Below, piece by piece: positions 28,465 through 37,437 of a stretch of 64,000 nt of DNA. Both the position numbers and the translations under genes were made by a program. Origin of the DNA: Micromonospora globbae (GTDB lineage Bacteria > Actinomycetota > Actinomycetes > Mycobacteriales > Micromonosporaceae); the NCBI RefSeq assembly GCF_003610785.1, contig NZ_RAQQ01000002.1, positions 186,001-250,000 on the forward strand, given 5' to 3'. Every line of letters starts with the position of its first letter. Position 1 is the first letter of the stretch. The notes beneath the pieces were generated by a model. It had not been told where the DNA came from and did no database searches. It was given only the letters and a program-made list of their open reading frames with translations.

Positions 28465-28560
28465 CCGGAGCCGCGCGATCGTCGCGGCAGGTCCAGGGAG
28501 GTCGACCGGCGACCGCCCGACGAGGGGTGCGCCGACGTCCGGCCGCGGCCTGGACGAACC

Positions 28561-29052
28561 TCAGGCCCCCCGGCTGCGCGCGGCGGTCGAGGACACCGCG
28601 GCCAGGTCGGGATGTGCGGGCAGAAACACCGTGGGAACGCCCAGCGACTGGTTCATCGCGGCGAGCCGGGACTCGGTCTGCAGGTCGCTGGTGTTGCGCA
28701 CCCCGCGGACGATCACCCCCACCTCGTGGTGACGGCACCAGGCGGCGGTCAACCCGCTCCAGGCCACCACGGTGACGGTGGTCCAGTCGGCCGGCAGGAC
28801 GGCCCGGACGGCGGCCGCTCGCTCCTCCGCGTCGGCGCGCGGGTGCTTGGCGCCGTTGACCGCGACGAGGACGACCACCTCGTCGAAGAGGTGGCGTGCC
28901 CGGTCCACCACGTTCAGGTGTCCGGCGGTGAAGGGATCAAAGCTGCCGGGGTAGACGGCTCGCACGCGCCGGTGCGCCACCACACGGTGCTGCGCGACGC
29001 CGTCCACGCCGCCCGTGTCCGCGAGCGACCGAAGGTGAGCCACGTGGGGCAT
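28561..29052 (-). CDS. CoaD-like nucleotidyltransferase with shortened C-terminus
   Basis: 163 residues from ATG 29052 (GAGGG upstream); a GTG at 28965 would give 134 residues and start at the first beta-strand. Family motifs are VYPGSFDPFTAGHLNVVDRA (the GH of the nucleotide-binding HxGH-type loop), WSGLTAAWCRHHEVGVIVRG and AMNQSLGVPTVFLPAHPD. Phosphopantetheine adenylyltransferases end with an ISSSxVRE helix and about 20 more residues; here the chain stops at VSSTAARSRGA. A paralog rather than the housekeeping CoaD seems likely. The adenylylated substrate is unknown. Confidence 0.75.
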   Translation of the reverse strand: MPHVAHLRSLADTGGVDGVAQHRVVAHRRVRAVYPGSFDPFTAGHLNVVDRARHLFDEVVVLVAVNGAKHPRADAEERAAAVRAVLPADWTTVTVVAWSGLTAAWCRHHEVGVIVRGVRNTSDLQTESRLAAMNQSLGVPTVFLPAHPDLAAVSSTAARSRGA

Positions 29053-29077
29053 TCTCCCTCGCCGCCGTCGGGGCCGA

Positions 29078-29102
29078 CGCCCGGGACGGCAGCCCCGGTC
29101 AG
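29078..29102 (-). repeat. 3'-flank repeat, copy 1 of 2
   Basis: The 25-nt CGCCCGGGACGGCAGCCCCG plus GTCAG recurs at 33656-33680 with one mismatch. Both copies lie just downstream of minus-strand genes (47 nt after the MmyB-like gene, 5 nt after nrdB), and each is part of a hairpin (here GCCGTC at 29064-29069 with GACGGC at 29085-29090). It may be a dispersed transcript-end element. Confidence 0.55.
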
Positions 29103-29148
29103 GCGGCGTCGCACCTGGCACCGACGCGGACGACCGCGCCGCTTCCGA

Positions 29149-30039
29149 TCACTCGGCGAGACGTGTCGGCGCGTCGGTGTCCGCCTCCTGCGACGCGGCC
29201 CAGGAGGCGAGCAGGCGCAGCGCGTCCTCGGACGGGGAGGCGGGCTCGGCGGTGTAGATGGTGAGGGTGAGGCCCGGCTCGGCGGCCATCTCCAGCCCCT
29301 CGTAGGCGACGGTCAGGTCGCCGACGACGTGGTGGTGGAAGTGCTTCACGCCGGTGCCGTGGTGCCGGACGTCGTGCGCGCCCCATCGCCTGCGGAACTC
29401 CGTGCTCCGGGTGGAGAGTTCACCCACGAGGTCGTGGAGGTCCTTGTCGTAGGGGTCGCGGCCGGCTTCGGTGCGGAGGATGGCGACGCAGATGTCGGCG
29501 GCGAGGTCCCACTCCGGGTAGAAGCGGTGGGCCTTCTCGTCCAGGAACGTGTGCCGGGCGATGTTGGCGGGGCGCTGCGGCTGGGCGTACGCCTCGGCGT
29601 AGAACGCGCGGGCGAGCCGGTTCGCGGCGAGCAGGTCCAGGCGGCCGTTGCGGACGAAGGCGGGCCCCTCGGTGACCGCGTCGAGGGTCCACTGGAGGCT
29701 GGGGCGTACCGACCACTGCCGGGCGGTGCGGCGGCGCGGCCGCATGAGGGCGGCGCTGCCGTCCGCGGCCCGGGCGAGGTCGAACAGGTGCGCCCGCTCC
29801 GCGTCGTCGAGCTGGAGCGCACGGGCGATGGCGTTCAGGACGCCGGGGGAGACGCCCGCGAGGGCCCCGCGTTCGAGTTTCGCGTAGTACTCGATGCTCA
29901 CGCCGGCCAGCGCGGCGACCTCGCTGCGGCGCAGTCCCGGCACGCGCCGGTTCGTGCCGGCGGGCAGTCCCGCCCGCTGCGGGCTGATCTTGGCGCGCCG
30001 CGAGACCAGGAACTCGCGGACCTCGGTGCGGTTGTCCAC
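29149..30039 (-). CDS. XRE-type regulator with MmyB-like ligand-binding domain
   Basis: 296 residues from GTG 30039 (VDNRTEVREFLVSRRAKI). The helix-turn-helix is VPGLRRSEVAALAGVSIEYYAKLERG. It is followed by the MmyB-like domain with VRPSLQWTLDAVT, NIARHTFLDEK and the long tail. In this family the C-terminal domain binds a fatty-acid-like ligand, and the gene usually sits divergent from an oxidoreductase that it represses. That is the case here: the zinc dehydrogenase starts 246 nt away. Confidence 0.9.
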   Translation of the reverse strand: MDNRTEVREFLVSRRAKISPQRAGLPAGTNRRVPGLRRSEVAALAGVSIEYYAKLERGALAGVSPGVLNAIARALQLDDAERAHLFDLARAADGSAALMRPRRRTARQWSVRPSLQWTLDAVTEGPAFVRNGRLDLLAANRLARAFYAEAYAQPQRPANIARHTFLDEKAHRFYPEWDLAADICVAILRTEAGRDPYDKDLHDLVGELSTRSTEFRRRWGAHDVRHHGTGVKHFHHHVVGDLTVAYEGLEMAAEPGLTLTIYTAEPASPSEDALRLLASWAASQEADTDAPTRLAE

Positions 30040-30093
30040 GTCTCGACCGTACGTGCCGCCGCTCCGCCAAAGGGTGCCCTGTCGGTACACCTG

Positions 30094-30111
30094 TCAGGGG
30101 AAACTCCCTGA
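30094..30111. promoter_or_regulatory. Inverted repeat between MmyB-like regulator and dehydrogenase
   Basis: TCAGGGGAAACTCCCTGA is a perfect 6+6 inverted repeat with a 6-nt spacer in the shared promoter region, 55 nt before the regulator start. It is a candidate operator. Confidence 0.4.
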
Positions 30112-30284
30112 GGCGGGCCGGCCGGGGTTTGCTGGACGGCGTCGCACACGAGCACCGGCCCTCCGGTGAGCCGCTCACGTCTCGGCTGATCACTCCCCGG
30201 ATGGCGGCAATCCCCCGTCCTGCCGGGGTATGCGGGACGGGTGGCCCGTTTCGGCCGGACTCCGAACTCGAAAGGAAGATCCCC

Positions 30285-31307
30285 ATGCGTGGTGCTGTCC
30301 TCTACGGCGCCGGTGACGTCCGGGTCGAGGAGCGCGAAGATCCGCGCATCCTTCTCCCGACCGACGCGATCATCCGCTTGTCCGCGACCTGCATCTGCGG
30401 TTCGGACCTGTGGCCCTACCGCGGCGTCGAGGCGGTCAAGGGGCCGGCGCCGATGGGCCACGAGTACGTCGGCGTCGTCCAGGACGTCGGCAGCGAGGTC
30501 AGGAACGTCACACCGGGCCAGTTCGTGATCGGCTCGTTCTTCGCCTCGGACAACACCTGTGTCATCTGCCGGGCCGGCTATCAGTCCTCCTGCGTCCACC
30601 GGGAGCCGGTCGGCGGGCTCGGCGCCCAGGCCGAGTACCTGCGCGTGCCGTTGGCCGACGGCACCCTGGTGGCCACGCCCGACACCCCGCCGGACGACCT
30701 GATCCCGAGCCTCCTGGCGGCCTCGGACGTACTGGGCACCGGCTGGTTCGGGGCCGTGGCCGCCGAGGTCGGGCCGGGCAAGACCGTCGCCGTCGTCGGT
30801 GACGGCGCCGTCGGCCTGCTCGCCGTGCTGGCGGCCAGGCAACTCGGCGCCGAACGCATCATCGCGATGAGCCGGCACGAGCCCCGCCAGAAGCTGGCGG
30901 CCGACTACGGCGCGACCCACATCGTCACCGAGCGCGGCGACGAGGGCGTCGCCCGCGTCAAGGAACTCACGGACGGCCTCGGGGCGCACTCGGTCATCGA
31001 GGCGGTCGGCACCCAGGAGTCGATGATGCAGGCCATCCGCGCCACCCGTCCGGGCGGGCATGTCGGCTACGTCGGGGTGGCCCACGACGTGCGCCTGCCC
31101 GGCGACGAGTTGTTCTTCTCCCACGTCCACCTGCACGGCGGCCCCGCGCCGGTGCGTCGTTTCCTGCCCGAACTGATCGACCTCATCTGGAACCGGCAGA
31201 TCGACCCTGGCAAGGTCTTCGACCTCACCCTGCCCCTCGACCAGGCTGCCGAGGGGTACCGGGCCATGGACGAACGCCGGGCCGTCAAGGTCCTCCTCAA
31301 CCCGTGA
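30285..31307 (+). CDS. Zinc-dependent alcohol dehydrogenase family protein
   Basis: 340 residues, medium-chain dehydrogenase/reductase. Catalytic zinc ligands are visible in TCICGSDLW (Cys) and MGHEYVGVV (His-Glu). The structural zinc loop is only partly kept (NTCVICRAGYQSSC). The NAD(P) fold is VAVVGDGAVGLLAV. It oxidises an alcohol or reduces an aldehyde; the substrate is unknown. AAGGA precedes the ATG. It is divergent from the MmyB-like regulator, which probably controls it, and convergent with the drug-exporter gene. Confidence 0.92.
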   Translation: MRGAVLYGAGDVRVEEREDPRILLPTDAIIRLSATCICGSDLWPYRGVEAVKGPAPMGHEYVGVVQDVGSEVRNVTPGQFVIGSFFASDNTCVICRAGYQSSCVHREPVGGLGAQAEYLRVPLADGTLVATPDTPPDDLIPSLLAASDVLGTGWFGAVAAEVGPGKTVAVVGDGAVGLLAVLAARQLGAERIIAMSRHEPRQKLAADYGATHIVTERGDEGVARVKELTDGLGAHSVIEAVGTQESMMQAIRATRPGGHVGYVGVAHDVRLPGDELFFSHVHLHGGPAPVRRFLPELIDLIWNRQIDPGKVFDLTLPLDQAAEGYRAMDERRAVKVLLNP

Positions 31308-31427
31308 CGGCCACCCTCCGGCCGCACCCACGCGCGGCGTACGGGCCGGATGCGCCACCGCGCGGGGCAGGAACCCGGTGGCGGCCGTGTCGCGGGAGGG
31401 GTGGGACGGGCGCTGGGCGCGGCGGCG

Positions 31428-32939
31428 TCAGGCACGGTGCGACGGGATGGTGTGCCACGCCACGACGGCGGCGGCGACGGTGATCGCCGCCGCGACCAGC
31501 GAGGTGGTCTGCATCGCGGCCGTGAACGCCTCGCGCGCGTGGTGAGCGAGCGCGGAGTCCGGTGGGGTGACGGTGAGGGCGGAGGCGAGGGAGTCCTCGA
31601 TCATGGTGCGGTCGCCGGCCGGCAGGCCGCGCGGCAGGGTCAGGTTCGCGCGGTACAGGAAGGTGACGAGCGAGCCGAGGACCGCGATGCCGAGGGCGAC
31701 CCCGAGTTCGTAGGCCGTCTCGGAGACGGCGGAGGCGGCGCCGGCTCGGCGGGGCGGGACCGCGGAGACGACCACGTCGACGGTGAGGGTCTGGGCGATG
31801 CCGACGCCCAGGCCGATGGGTACCAGCGCAAGCCCGAGCCACAGGTAGTGCTCCGCGCCCTCGGCCCCGGCGACCGCGACCAGTCCCAGTGCCGTGAGCA
31901 CGAGTCCGATCCCGATGGCGCGTCCCGCGCCGAGCCGCGCCACGACCAGCCCGACCACGGCGATGGCCCCGATCGCCGCGATGGTCGCCGGCAGCTCGGC
32001 GAGGCCGGCCCGCAGCGGGCCGTACTCGCGGGCCAGTTGCAGGTACTGCGAGAAGAAGAACAACAGACCGGTCAGCGCGAAGACCGCCACGAAGTTGGCC
32101 AGCACGGCGCCGGAGAACGCCGGACGGCGGAACAGGCTGATGTCCAACAGCGGCGTGGCGAGTCGCCGCTGGCGGCGGGCGAACAGGTAGCCGGCGACCA
32201 CCGCGGCCACGAGCGACACGGCGGTGACGGCGTCCGGACCCGACTTGGCGAGATCCTTGACCGCGTAGACGAACGGTACGACCGCTGCCATGGACAGCGC
32301 CGCGGACAGGAGGTCGAACCGACCCGGTGACGGGTCGCTGGATTCCGGCAGCAGGATCGCGCCCAGGGCCAGGAGGACGATCATGACCGGCACGTTGATG
32401 AGGAACACCGATCCCCACCAGTAGTGCTCGAGCAGGAACCCGCCGACCAGGGGGCCCAGGGCGGCTCCGCCCGCGAAGGCGGCCGACCACACGGCGATGG
32501 CGCGGGTCCGTTCGCGGGCGTCGGTGAACAGGTTGCGGATGATCGACAGCGTCGACGGCATGATCGTCGCGGCGGCGACGCCGAGCAGCAGGCGGGCCAC
32601 GATCAACGTTCCCGCGTTCGGGGCGTAGGCGGCCAGCACGGAGGCGAGCCCGAAGCCGACAGCGCCGACGAGCAGCGTCTTCTTGCGCCCGACGCGATCG
32701 GCCAGGTTGCCCGCCGTCACGAGCAGCCCGGCCAGGGCGAGGGAGTACACGTCCCCGATCCACAGGATCTGTGTCGCGTTCGGCGACAGGTCCTGCGTCA
32801 GCGCCGGTACCGCGAGGTACAGGACGGTCCCGTCGATGGCCAGCAGCAGGATCGCGATGACCAGCACGCCGAGGGCGGCCCAGCGCCGACGGTGGGGGGT
32901 GGTGCCGGTGACCACCGGCGTGGGGTCGTGGAGTCCCAT
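31428..32939 (-). CDS. MFS drug exporter, DHA2 (14-helix) family
   Basis: 503 residues from ATG 32939; the frame remains open upstream through the operator. Signatures are motif C-like AVWSAAFAGGAALGPLVGGF, LADRVGRKKTLLVG (motif A) and AIDGTVLYLAVPAL near the first helix, which is typical of DHA2 exporters of QacA/SmvA type. It is a proton-coupled efflux pump for cationic or hydrophobic drugs. The TetR gene is divergent and the shared region carries a clear palindromic operator. Confidence 0.93.
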   Translation of the reverse strand: MGLHDPTPVVTGTTPHRRRWAALGVLVIAILLLAIDGTVLYLAVPALTQDLSPNATQILWIGDVYSLALAGLLVTAGNLADRVGRKKTLLVGAVGFGLASVLAAYAPNAGTLIVARLLLGVAAATIMPSTLSIIRNLFTDARERTRAIAVWSAAFAGGAALGPLVGGFLLEHYWWGSVFLINVPVMIVLLALGAILLPESSDPSPGRFDLLSAALSMAAVVPFVYAVKDLAKSGPDAVTAVSLVAAVVAGYLFARRQRRLATPLLDISLFRRPAFSGAVLANFVAVFALTGLLFFFSQYLQLAREYGPLRAGLAELPATIAAIGAIAVVGLVVARLGAGRAIGIGLVLTALGLVAVAGAEGAEHYLWLGLALVPIGLGVGIAQTLTVDVVVSAVPPRRAGAASAVSETAYELGVALGIAVLGSLVTFLYRANLTLPRGLPAGDRTMIEDSLASALTVTPPDSALAHHAREAFTAAMQTTSLVAAAITVAAAVVAWHTIPSHRA

Positions 32940-32947
32940 GGCAGAAA

Positions 32948-32971
32948 ACTGTACCGTCCGGTCGGTATAGT
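32948..32971. promoter_or_regulatory. TetR-type operator overlapping the exporter promoter
   Basis: ACTGTACCGTCCGGTCGGTA plus TAGT matches its reverse complement at 20 of 24 positions, with the TACCG-n-CCGG-n-CGGTA core typical of TetR sites. It is 8 nt upstream of the exporter ATG and contains a TATAGT hexamer reading towards the TetR gene, so it could control both. Confidence 0.7.
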
Positions 32972-33042
32972 TAGGGGCGTTCGCGTGGACCCGCCACGTG
33001 GGATCCATCACCTGACCATCGTGTGCCGGAGAGGTGTTGCCG

Positions 33043-33600
33043 ATGGGCCGAACGGCAGGTCGCAGTGCGGGGGACACCCGCGGCATGGTGCTCGACGCCG
33101 CGCGTGACCTGTTCCTCCGCCGTGGGATGGCCGCCACGCTCGACGCGATCGCTCAGCACGCCGGCGTGTCCAAGGGCGGGCTGATCTACCACTTCCCCAG
33201 CAAGGACCACCTCATCACGGCACTCGTCGAGTCGCTGCTCGACGCGTTCCGCCGCGCGGTCCACGAGCATCTCGATCCGGACGACGACCGCCCCGGACGG
33301 CTCGCCCGCGCCTACGTGCGCGCCTGTCTGCACGTGCAGGATCCCGGAGCCGTACGCGAGGACACCATCCTGATCGCCCAGTTGATCACGAACCCCGCGG
33401 TGATCGACATCGCCCGTTCCGACGCCCGGCGATGGCGTGACGACCTCACCGCGGACGGCCTGCCCGGCCGCGTCGTCAGCCTCGTCATGGCCGCCGCCGA
33501 CGGCGCGAGCATGGCCGTCCTGTGGGGCGGAGAGCCAAGCGAAGCGGAGAAGGAAGAACTCGCCCGCCAGCTCATCGACCTGACGCTCGACCCCACCTGA
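33043..33600 (+). CDS. TetR-family repressor
   Basis: 185 residues from ATG 33043, with GGAGAGG 8 nt upstream. The helix-turn-helix is TLDAIAQHAGVSKGGLIYHFPSK. The ligand-binding half contains a TetR_C-like region with LITNPAVIDIARSDARRWRDDL. It is divergent from the DHA2 exporter with a palindrome between them. The usual logic is repression of the pump relieved by a pump substrate. Confidence 0.93.
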   Translation: MGRTAGRSAGDTRGMVLDAARDLFLRRGMAATLDAIAQHAGVSKGGLIYHFPSKDHLITALVESLLDAFRRAVHEHLDPDDDRPGRLARAYVRACLHVQDPGAVREDTILIAQLITNPAVIDIARSDARRWRDDLTADGLPGRVVSLVMAAADGASMAVLWGGEPSEAEKEELARQLIDLTLDPT

Positions 33601-33632
33601 CCCCTGCCGGGCCACGAGCGTCCGGGACCGGC

Positions 33633-33671
33633 GCTGTCGTCCCGGGCGAGGGCCGCGCCCGGGACGGCAGC
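33633..33671. terminator. Bidirectional hairpin between TetR gene and nrdB
   Basis: GCTGTCGTCCCGGGC (33633-33647) pairs with GCCCGGGACGGCAGC (33657-33671), a 15-bp stem with one G-U pair and a 9-nt loop, between two convergent genes. Confidence 0.8.
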
Positions 33672-33684
33672 CCCGATCAGCCGG

Positions 33685-34719
33685 TCAGAAGTCGTCGTCG
33701 AAGCTGACCGTGCCGGTCACGCCCACCTGGTACGCGGACACCCGCCGCTCGAAGAAGTTCGACAGCTCCTGGACGTCCTGCAACTCCATGAACGCGAACG
33801 GGTTGCGGCTGCCGTACATCGGCGCGATGCCGAGGACGGCCAGGCGCCGGTCGGCGACGTGCTGGAGGTACTCGCGCATGTCGGCCAGCGACAACCCGGA
33901 GACACCCTGCTCCAGCAGGTCGGCGGCGAACTGCACCTCGCACTCCACCGCCTCGGCCAGCATGTCCCTGACCTGCCGCTCCATCTCGGCGTCGAACAGG
34001 TCCGGCTCCTCGGCGCGTACCGTGTCCACCACGTCGAAGGCGAACGCCATGTGCATCGACTCGTCGCGGAACACCCAGTTGGTCCCCGAGGCGAGGCCGT
34101 GCAGCACGCCCCGGGAGCGCAGGAAGTAGACGTAGGCGAACGCGCCGTAGAAGAACAGCCCCTCGATGCAGGCCGCGAAGCAGATCAGGTTCAGCAGGAA
34201 GGCCCGACGGTCCTCCCGGGTCCGGAGTTCCCGCAGCGCGAAGATGGAGTCGATCCACTTGAAGCAGAACTCCGCCTTGCGGGCGATCGAGGGGATGTTC
34301 TCCACCGCCGCGAACGCCTCGAACCGTTCCCTCTCGTCCGGCACGTACGTGTCGAGCAGGTTCAGGTAGAACTGGACGTGCACCGCCTCCTCGAAGAGCT
34401 GCCGGGAGAGGTAGAGCCGGCCCTCCGGGGAGTTGACGTGCTGGTAGAGGTTGAGCACGAGGTTGTTGGCGACGATGGTGTCGCCGGTGGCGAAGAACGC
34501 CACGAGCCGGGACACCAGGTGCCGCTCGGCGGGTGACAGCCGGGCCAGGTCGGGCAGGTCGGAGTGCAGGTCGACCTCCTCGACGGTCCAGGTGTTCCGG
34601 ATGGCGTCCTTGAACCGGTCGAAGAAGTGCGGATAGCGCATCGGCCGCAGGGTCAGGTCCATGCCGGGGTCGAGCAGCATGTGCCGCTCGCCGGTGCGCG
34701 GTTCGGGAACGGTGGTCAC
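33685..34719 (-). CDS. nrdB: Class Ia ribonucleotide reductase, small (R2) subunit
   Basis: 344 residues from GTG 34719, overlapping the nrdA stop by 4 nt (GTGA). It holds the diiron-tyrosyl radical that drives reduction by NrdA. The metal/radical site is visible: QLFEEAVHVQFYLNLLD contains the Glu-x2-His pair with Tyr four residues after the His, and a second Glu-x2-His is in RDESMHMAF. The radical tyrosine is present, so this is a classical Tyr-radical R2. The C-terminus SFDDDF provides the acidic/aromatic tail that docks on NrdA. Confidence 0.95.
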   Translation of the reverse strand: MTTVPEPRTGERHMLLDPGMDLTLRPMRYPHFFDRFKDAIRNTWTVEEVDLHSDLPDLARLSPAERHLVSRLVAFFATGDTIVANNLVLNLYQHVNSPEGRLYLSRQLFEEAVHVQFYLNLLDTYVPDERERFEAFAAVENIPSIARKAEFCFKWIDSIFALRELRTREDRRAFLLNLICFAACIEGLFFYGAFAYVYFLRSRGVLHGLASGTNWVFRDESMHMAFAFDVVDTVRAEEPDLFDAEMERQVRDMLAEAVECEVQFAADLLEQGVSGLSLADMREYLQHVADRRLAVLGIAPMYGSRNPFAFMELQDVQELSNFFERRVSAYQVGVTGTVSFDDDF

Positions 34720-37100
34720 TGGCAGGCCTCGCAGCTGTCGGGGTTCTCCAGGGAGCAGGCCAGCGCCGCCGCGTCGCTCGCCGCGACGACCGGGCTGATC
34801 ACCGGCGCGACGGTGGCCTGCTGGATGCGGGTCGCCGGACGCGACCGCAGGTAGTAGGTGGTCTTCAGCCCGGACTTCCAGGCGTACAGGTACATCGACG
34901 AGAGCTTCCCGATGGTCGGGGCGGCGAGGAACAGGTTCAGCGACTGCGACTGGTCGACGAACGGCGCGCGGGCGGCGGCCAGGTCGATCAGCGCCCGTTG
35001 CGGCAGCTCCCAGGCGGTGCGGAACAGTTCCCGCACGTCGGCGGGCAGGTCCGTGATCCCCTGCACCGAGCCCTCGGCGCGCTTGATCTGCTCCCGGACC
35101 GCCGGGGTCCACAGCCCCCGCGCCTTCAACTCCCGGACCAGGTACGTGTTGACCTGGAGGAACTCACCGGACATGGTCTCGCGCTTGAACAGGTTGGACA
35201 CCTGCGGCTCGATGCACTCGTAGCAGCCGGCGATCGAGGCGATCGTGGCGGTCGGCGCGATCGCGACGAGCAGGGAGTTCCGGAGCCCGTGCGCGGCGAC
35301 CGCCGACCGCAGCGCGGCCCACCGCTCGGTCTGCGCCGGTGTGACGCCCCACAGGTCCGGGTGCAGGTCGCCCTTCGCGGCACGGGTTTCGGCGTACGCG
35401 GGGTGCGGGCCGAACCGTTCCGCGAGCCCGGCCGACGTCTCCAGGGCGGTCAGGAAGATCTCCTCCTGCACCCGGGTCGACAGCTCGCGCGCCCCGGCGG
35501 AGTCGAACGGCAGGCGCAGCGTGAAGAAGGCGTCCTGCAGGCCCATGAGCCCGAGCCCCACCGGTCGCCAGCGAGGGTTCGAGGCCGCCGCCTGCGCCGA
35601 CGGGTAGTAGTTGATGTCGATCACCCGGTCCAGGAACACCACCGCCGTGCGTACCGTCGCCCGCAGCTTCTCCCAGTCCACACCGGAGGTGGTGACGTGG
35701 GCGGCCAGGTTGATCGACCCCAGGTTGCACACCGCGGTCTCGGTGTCGTCGTTCACCTCCAGGATCTCGGTGCACAGGTTCGACAGGTGGATCGTGTTGC
35801 CGGGGGCGCCGGTCTGGTTCGACAGCCGGTTCGCGGCATCCTTGAACGTCATCCATCCGTTGCCGGTCTGCGCGAGCGTCCGCATCATCCGCCCGTACAG
35901 ATCCCGGGCCCGGACCCTGCGGACGGCCTTCTTCTCGGCCGCGCGGTACGCCTCGTCGAACGCCTCGCCGAACAGGTCGGGCAGCTCGGGGGCGTCGGAC
36001 GGGTCGATCAGCGACCACTCCTCGTCCGCCTCGACGCGGCGCATGAACTCGTCCGGGATCCAGTTCGCCAGATTGAGGTTGTGCGTACGCCTCGACTCCT
36101 CGCCGGTGTTGTCCCGCAGCTCCAGGAACTCCTCGATGTCCGGATGCCAGGGTTCGAGGTAGACGCAGGCCGCCCCCTTGCGCCGGCCGCCCTGGTTCAC
36201 CGCCGCCACACCGGCGTCGAGCGTCTTGAGGAACGGCACGATGCCGTTGGACCTGCCGTTCGTGCCCCGGATCAGCGCACCGCGTCCGCGGACGCGCGAC
36301 CAGGAGATCCCGATCCCACCGGAGAACTTCGACAGCTTCGCGACCTGGTGGTACCGCTCGTAGATCGAGTCCAGCTCGTCCCGGGGCGAGTCGACCAGGA
36401 AGCACGACGACATCTGGGTGTGCCGCGTCCCGGAGTTGAAGAGGGTCGGCGAACTCGGCAGGTACGCCAGGCTCGACATCAGCCGGTAGAACCCGATCGC
36501 CTCGCCGGGCGTATCCGACAACCCGCACGCGACCCGCAGCAGCCAGTACTGCGGCGTCTCCACGACGAGTCGGGACTCCGGATGCCGCAACAGGTACCGG
36601 TCCGTGACCGTGCGCAGGCCGAAGTACTCGAACCGGAGATCCCCGTCCGGGTCGACGGCGTCGTCGAGCTTGCGGGCGTTGCGGGCGACGAACGCCGCGG
36701 TGGCGTCCCCGATCAGTCCCAGGCCGTGGGCGTACGCGATCGCCTGGCTGAAGCTCGCCACGCCCTGCCCGCGGACCTCCTTGTCCACGTACGCCGCCAG
36801 CAGCCGTGCCGCGAGCCGCGAGTACTGCGGCTCCTCGCCGATCAGCTCCGCCGCCGTCTGGATCGACAGCTTGTCCAGCTCGGCGGTGCTCGCCCCGTCG
36901 TACAGCCCGCTGATCGTTCGGGTGGCGACCCGCAGCGGGTCGACCTCGTCCAGGTCGGCGACCCAGCGCTCGACCGCCCTGACGATCTTGTTGACGTCCA
37001 CCGGCTCGGTGTCGCCGTCGCGCTTGCGGACCCGCATCGCCTGCCGACGCTGCTCCGGTGCCGCCTGATCGGCCACCGCCACGTCCTGTGTCGCCGTCAC
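34716..37100 (-). CDS. nrdA: Class Ia ribonucleotide reductase, large (R1) subunit
   Basis: 794 residues. An N-terminal ATP-cone (about 22-110, MRVRKRDGDTEPVDVNKIV) provides overall activity control. The active-site cysteines are visible: the reducing-pair Cys in TQMSSCFLVD, the thiyl-radical Cys in HLSNLCTEIL and the second pair member in ETAVCNLGSINL. The C-terminal swinging thiols are in SCEACQ. It reduces ribonucleoside diphosphates to deoxy forms. The start is GTG, with GAGGAGGGG 2-3 nt upstream. A 335-nt leader contains a cobalamin riboswitch, preceded by NrdR boxes. Confidence 0.97.
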   Translation of the reverse strand: MTATQDVAVADQAAPEQRRQAMRVRKRDGDTEPVDVNKIVRAVERWVADLDEVDPLRVATRTISGLYDGASTAELDKLSIQTAAELIGEEPQYSRLAARLLAAYVDKEVRGQGVASFSQAIAYAHGLGLIGDATAAFVARNARKLDDAVDPDGDLRFEYFGLRTVTDRYLLRHPESRLVVETPQYWLLRVACGLSDTPGEAIGFYRLMSSLAYLPSSPTLFNSGTRHTQMSSCFLVDSPRDELDSIYERYHQVAKLSKFSGGIGISWSRVRGRGALIRGTNGRSNGIVPFLKTLDAGVAAVNQGGRRKGAACVYLEPWHPDIEEFLELRDNTGEESRRTHNLNLANWIPDEFMRRVEADEEWSLIDPSDAPELPDLFGEAFDEAYRAAEKKAVRRVRARDLYGRMMRTLAQTGNGWMTFKDAANRLSNQTGAPGNTIHLSNLCTEILEVNDDTETAVCNLGSINLAAHVTTSGVDWEKLRATVRTAVVFLDRVIDINYYPSAQAAASNPRWRPVGLGLMGLQDAFFTLRLPFDSAGARELSTRVQEEIFLTALETSAGLAERFGPHPAYAETRAAKGDLHPDLWGVTPAQTERWAALRSAVAAHGLRNSLLVAIAPTATIASIAGCYECIEPQVSNLFKRETMSGEFLQVNTYLVRELKARGLWTPAVREQIKRAEGSVQGITDLPADVRELFRTAWELPQRALIDLAAARAPFVDQSQSLNLFLAAPTIGKLSSMYLYAWKSGLKTTYYLRSRPATRIQQATVAPVISPVVAASDAAALACSLENPDSCEACQ

Positions 37101-37250
37101 GTCCCCTCCTCACGCCTGTCCCGAGGTCGACGGGCGCGCAGGAGGAACGCCACTGGTCGCCGGGCGGCGCACCGGTCGGGGGGACCGGCGTCTCAGGGCG
37201 TCGGCCGTCCCGCGCGGCCTCCGACCGCCACACGCGACGCGTGCGGCGCG

Positions 37251-37420
37251 CTGGCAGGTCTTCGGACTCGTGGGCGTGACCGGAGGTCGCCTACTGGCCG
37301 TCGCTTCCCAGACCTCGTGGCCCAGTGCTGTGGTGACGGCGGTCGTTCCCACTCACCGCTGCGGGGCAGTCCCGGATTCCCACCGGCTTCCCTCTTGCCT
37401 CGACCACCGTGGACCGGTGG
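37251..37420 (-). ncRNA. Adenosylcobalamin riboswitch in the nrdAB leader
   Basis: Read on the minus strand, the conserved cobalamin-aptamer elements occur in order: GGGAAGCCGGTGGGAATCCG, then GACTGCCCCGCAGCGG, CACTGGG, GGGAAGCGACGGCCAGTAGG (the B12-box region) and GAGTCCGAAGACCTGCCAG. This is the canonical layout. Binding of adenosylcobalamin would turn off the downstream B12-independent reductase, letting a B12-dependent class II enzyme take over, as shown for nrdABS in Streptomyces coelicolor. The expression platform lies between about 37110 and 37250; CCGGTCCCCCCGACCGG near 37166-37182 could be part of it. Confidence 0.93.
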
Positions 37421-37437
37421 CCGAACCAGCTGCACGG

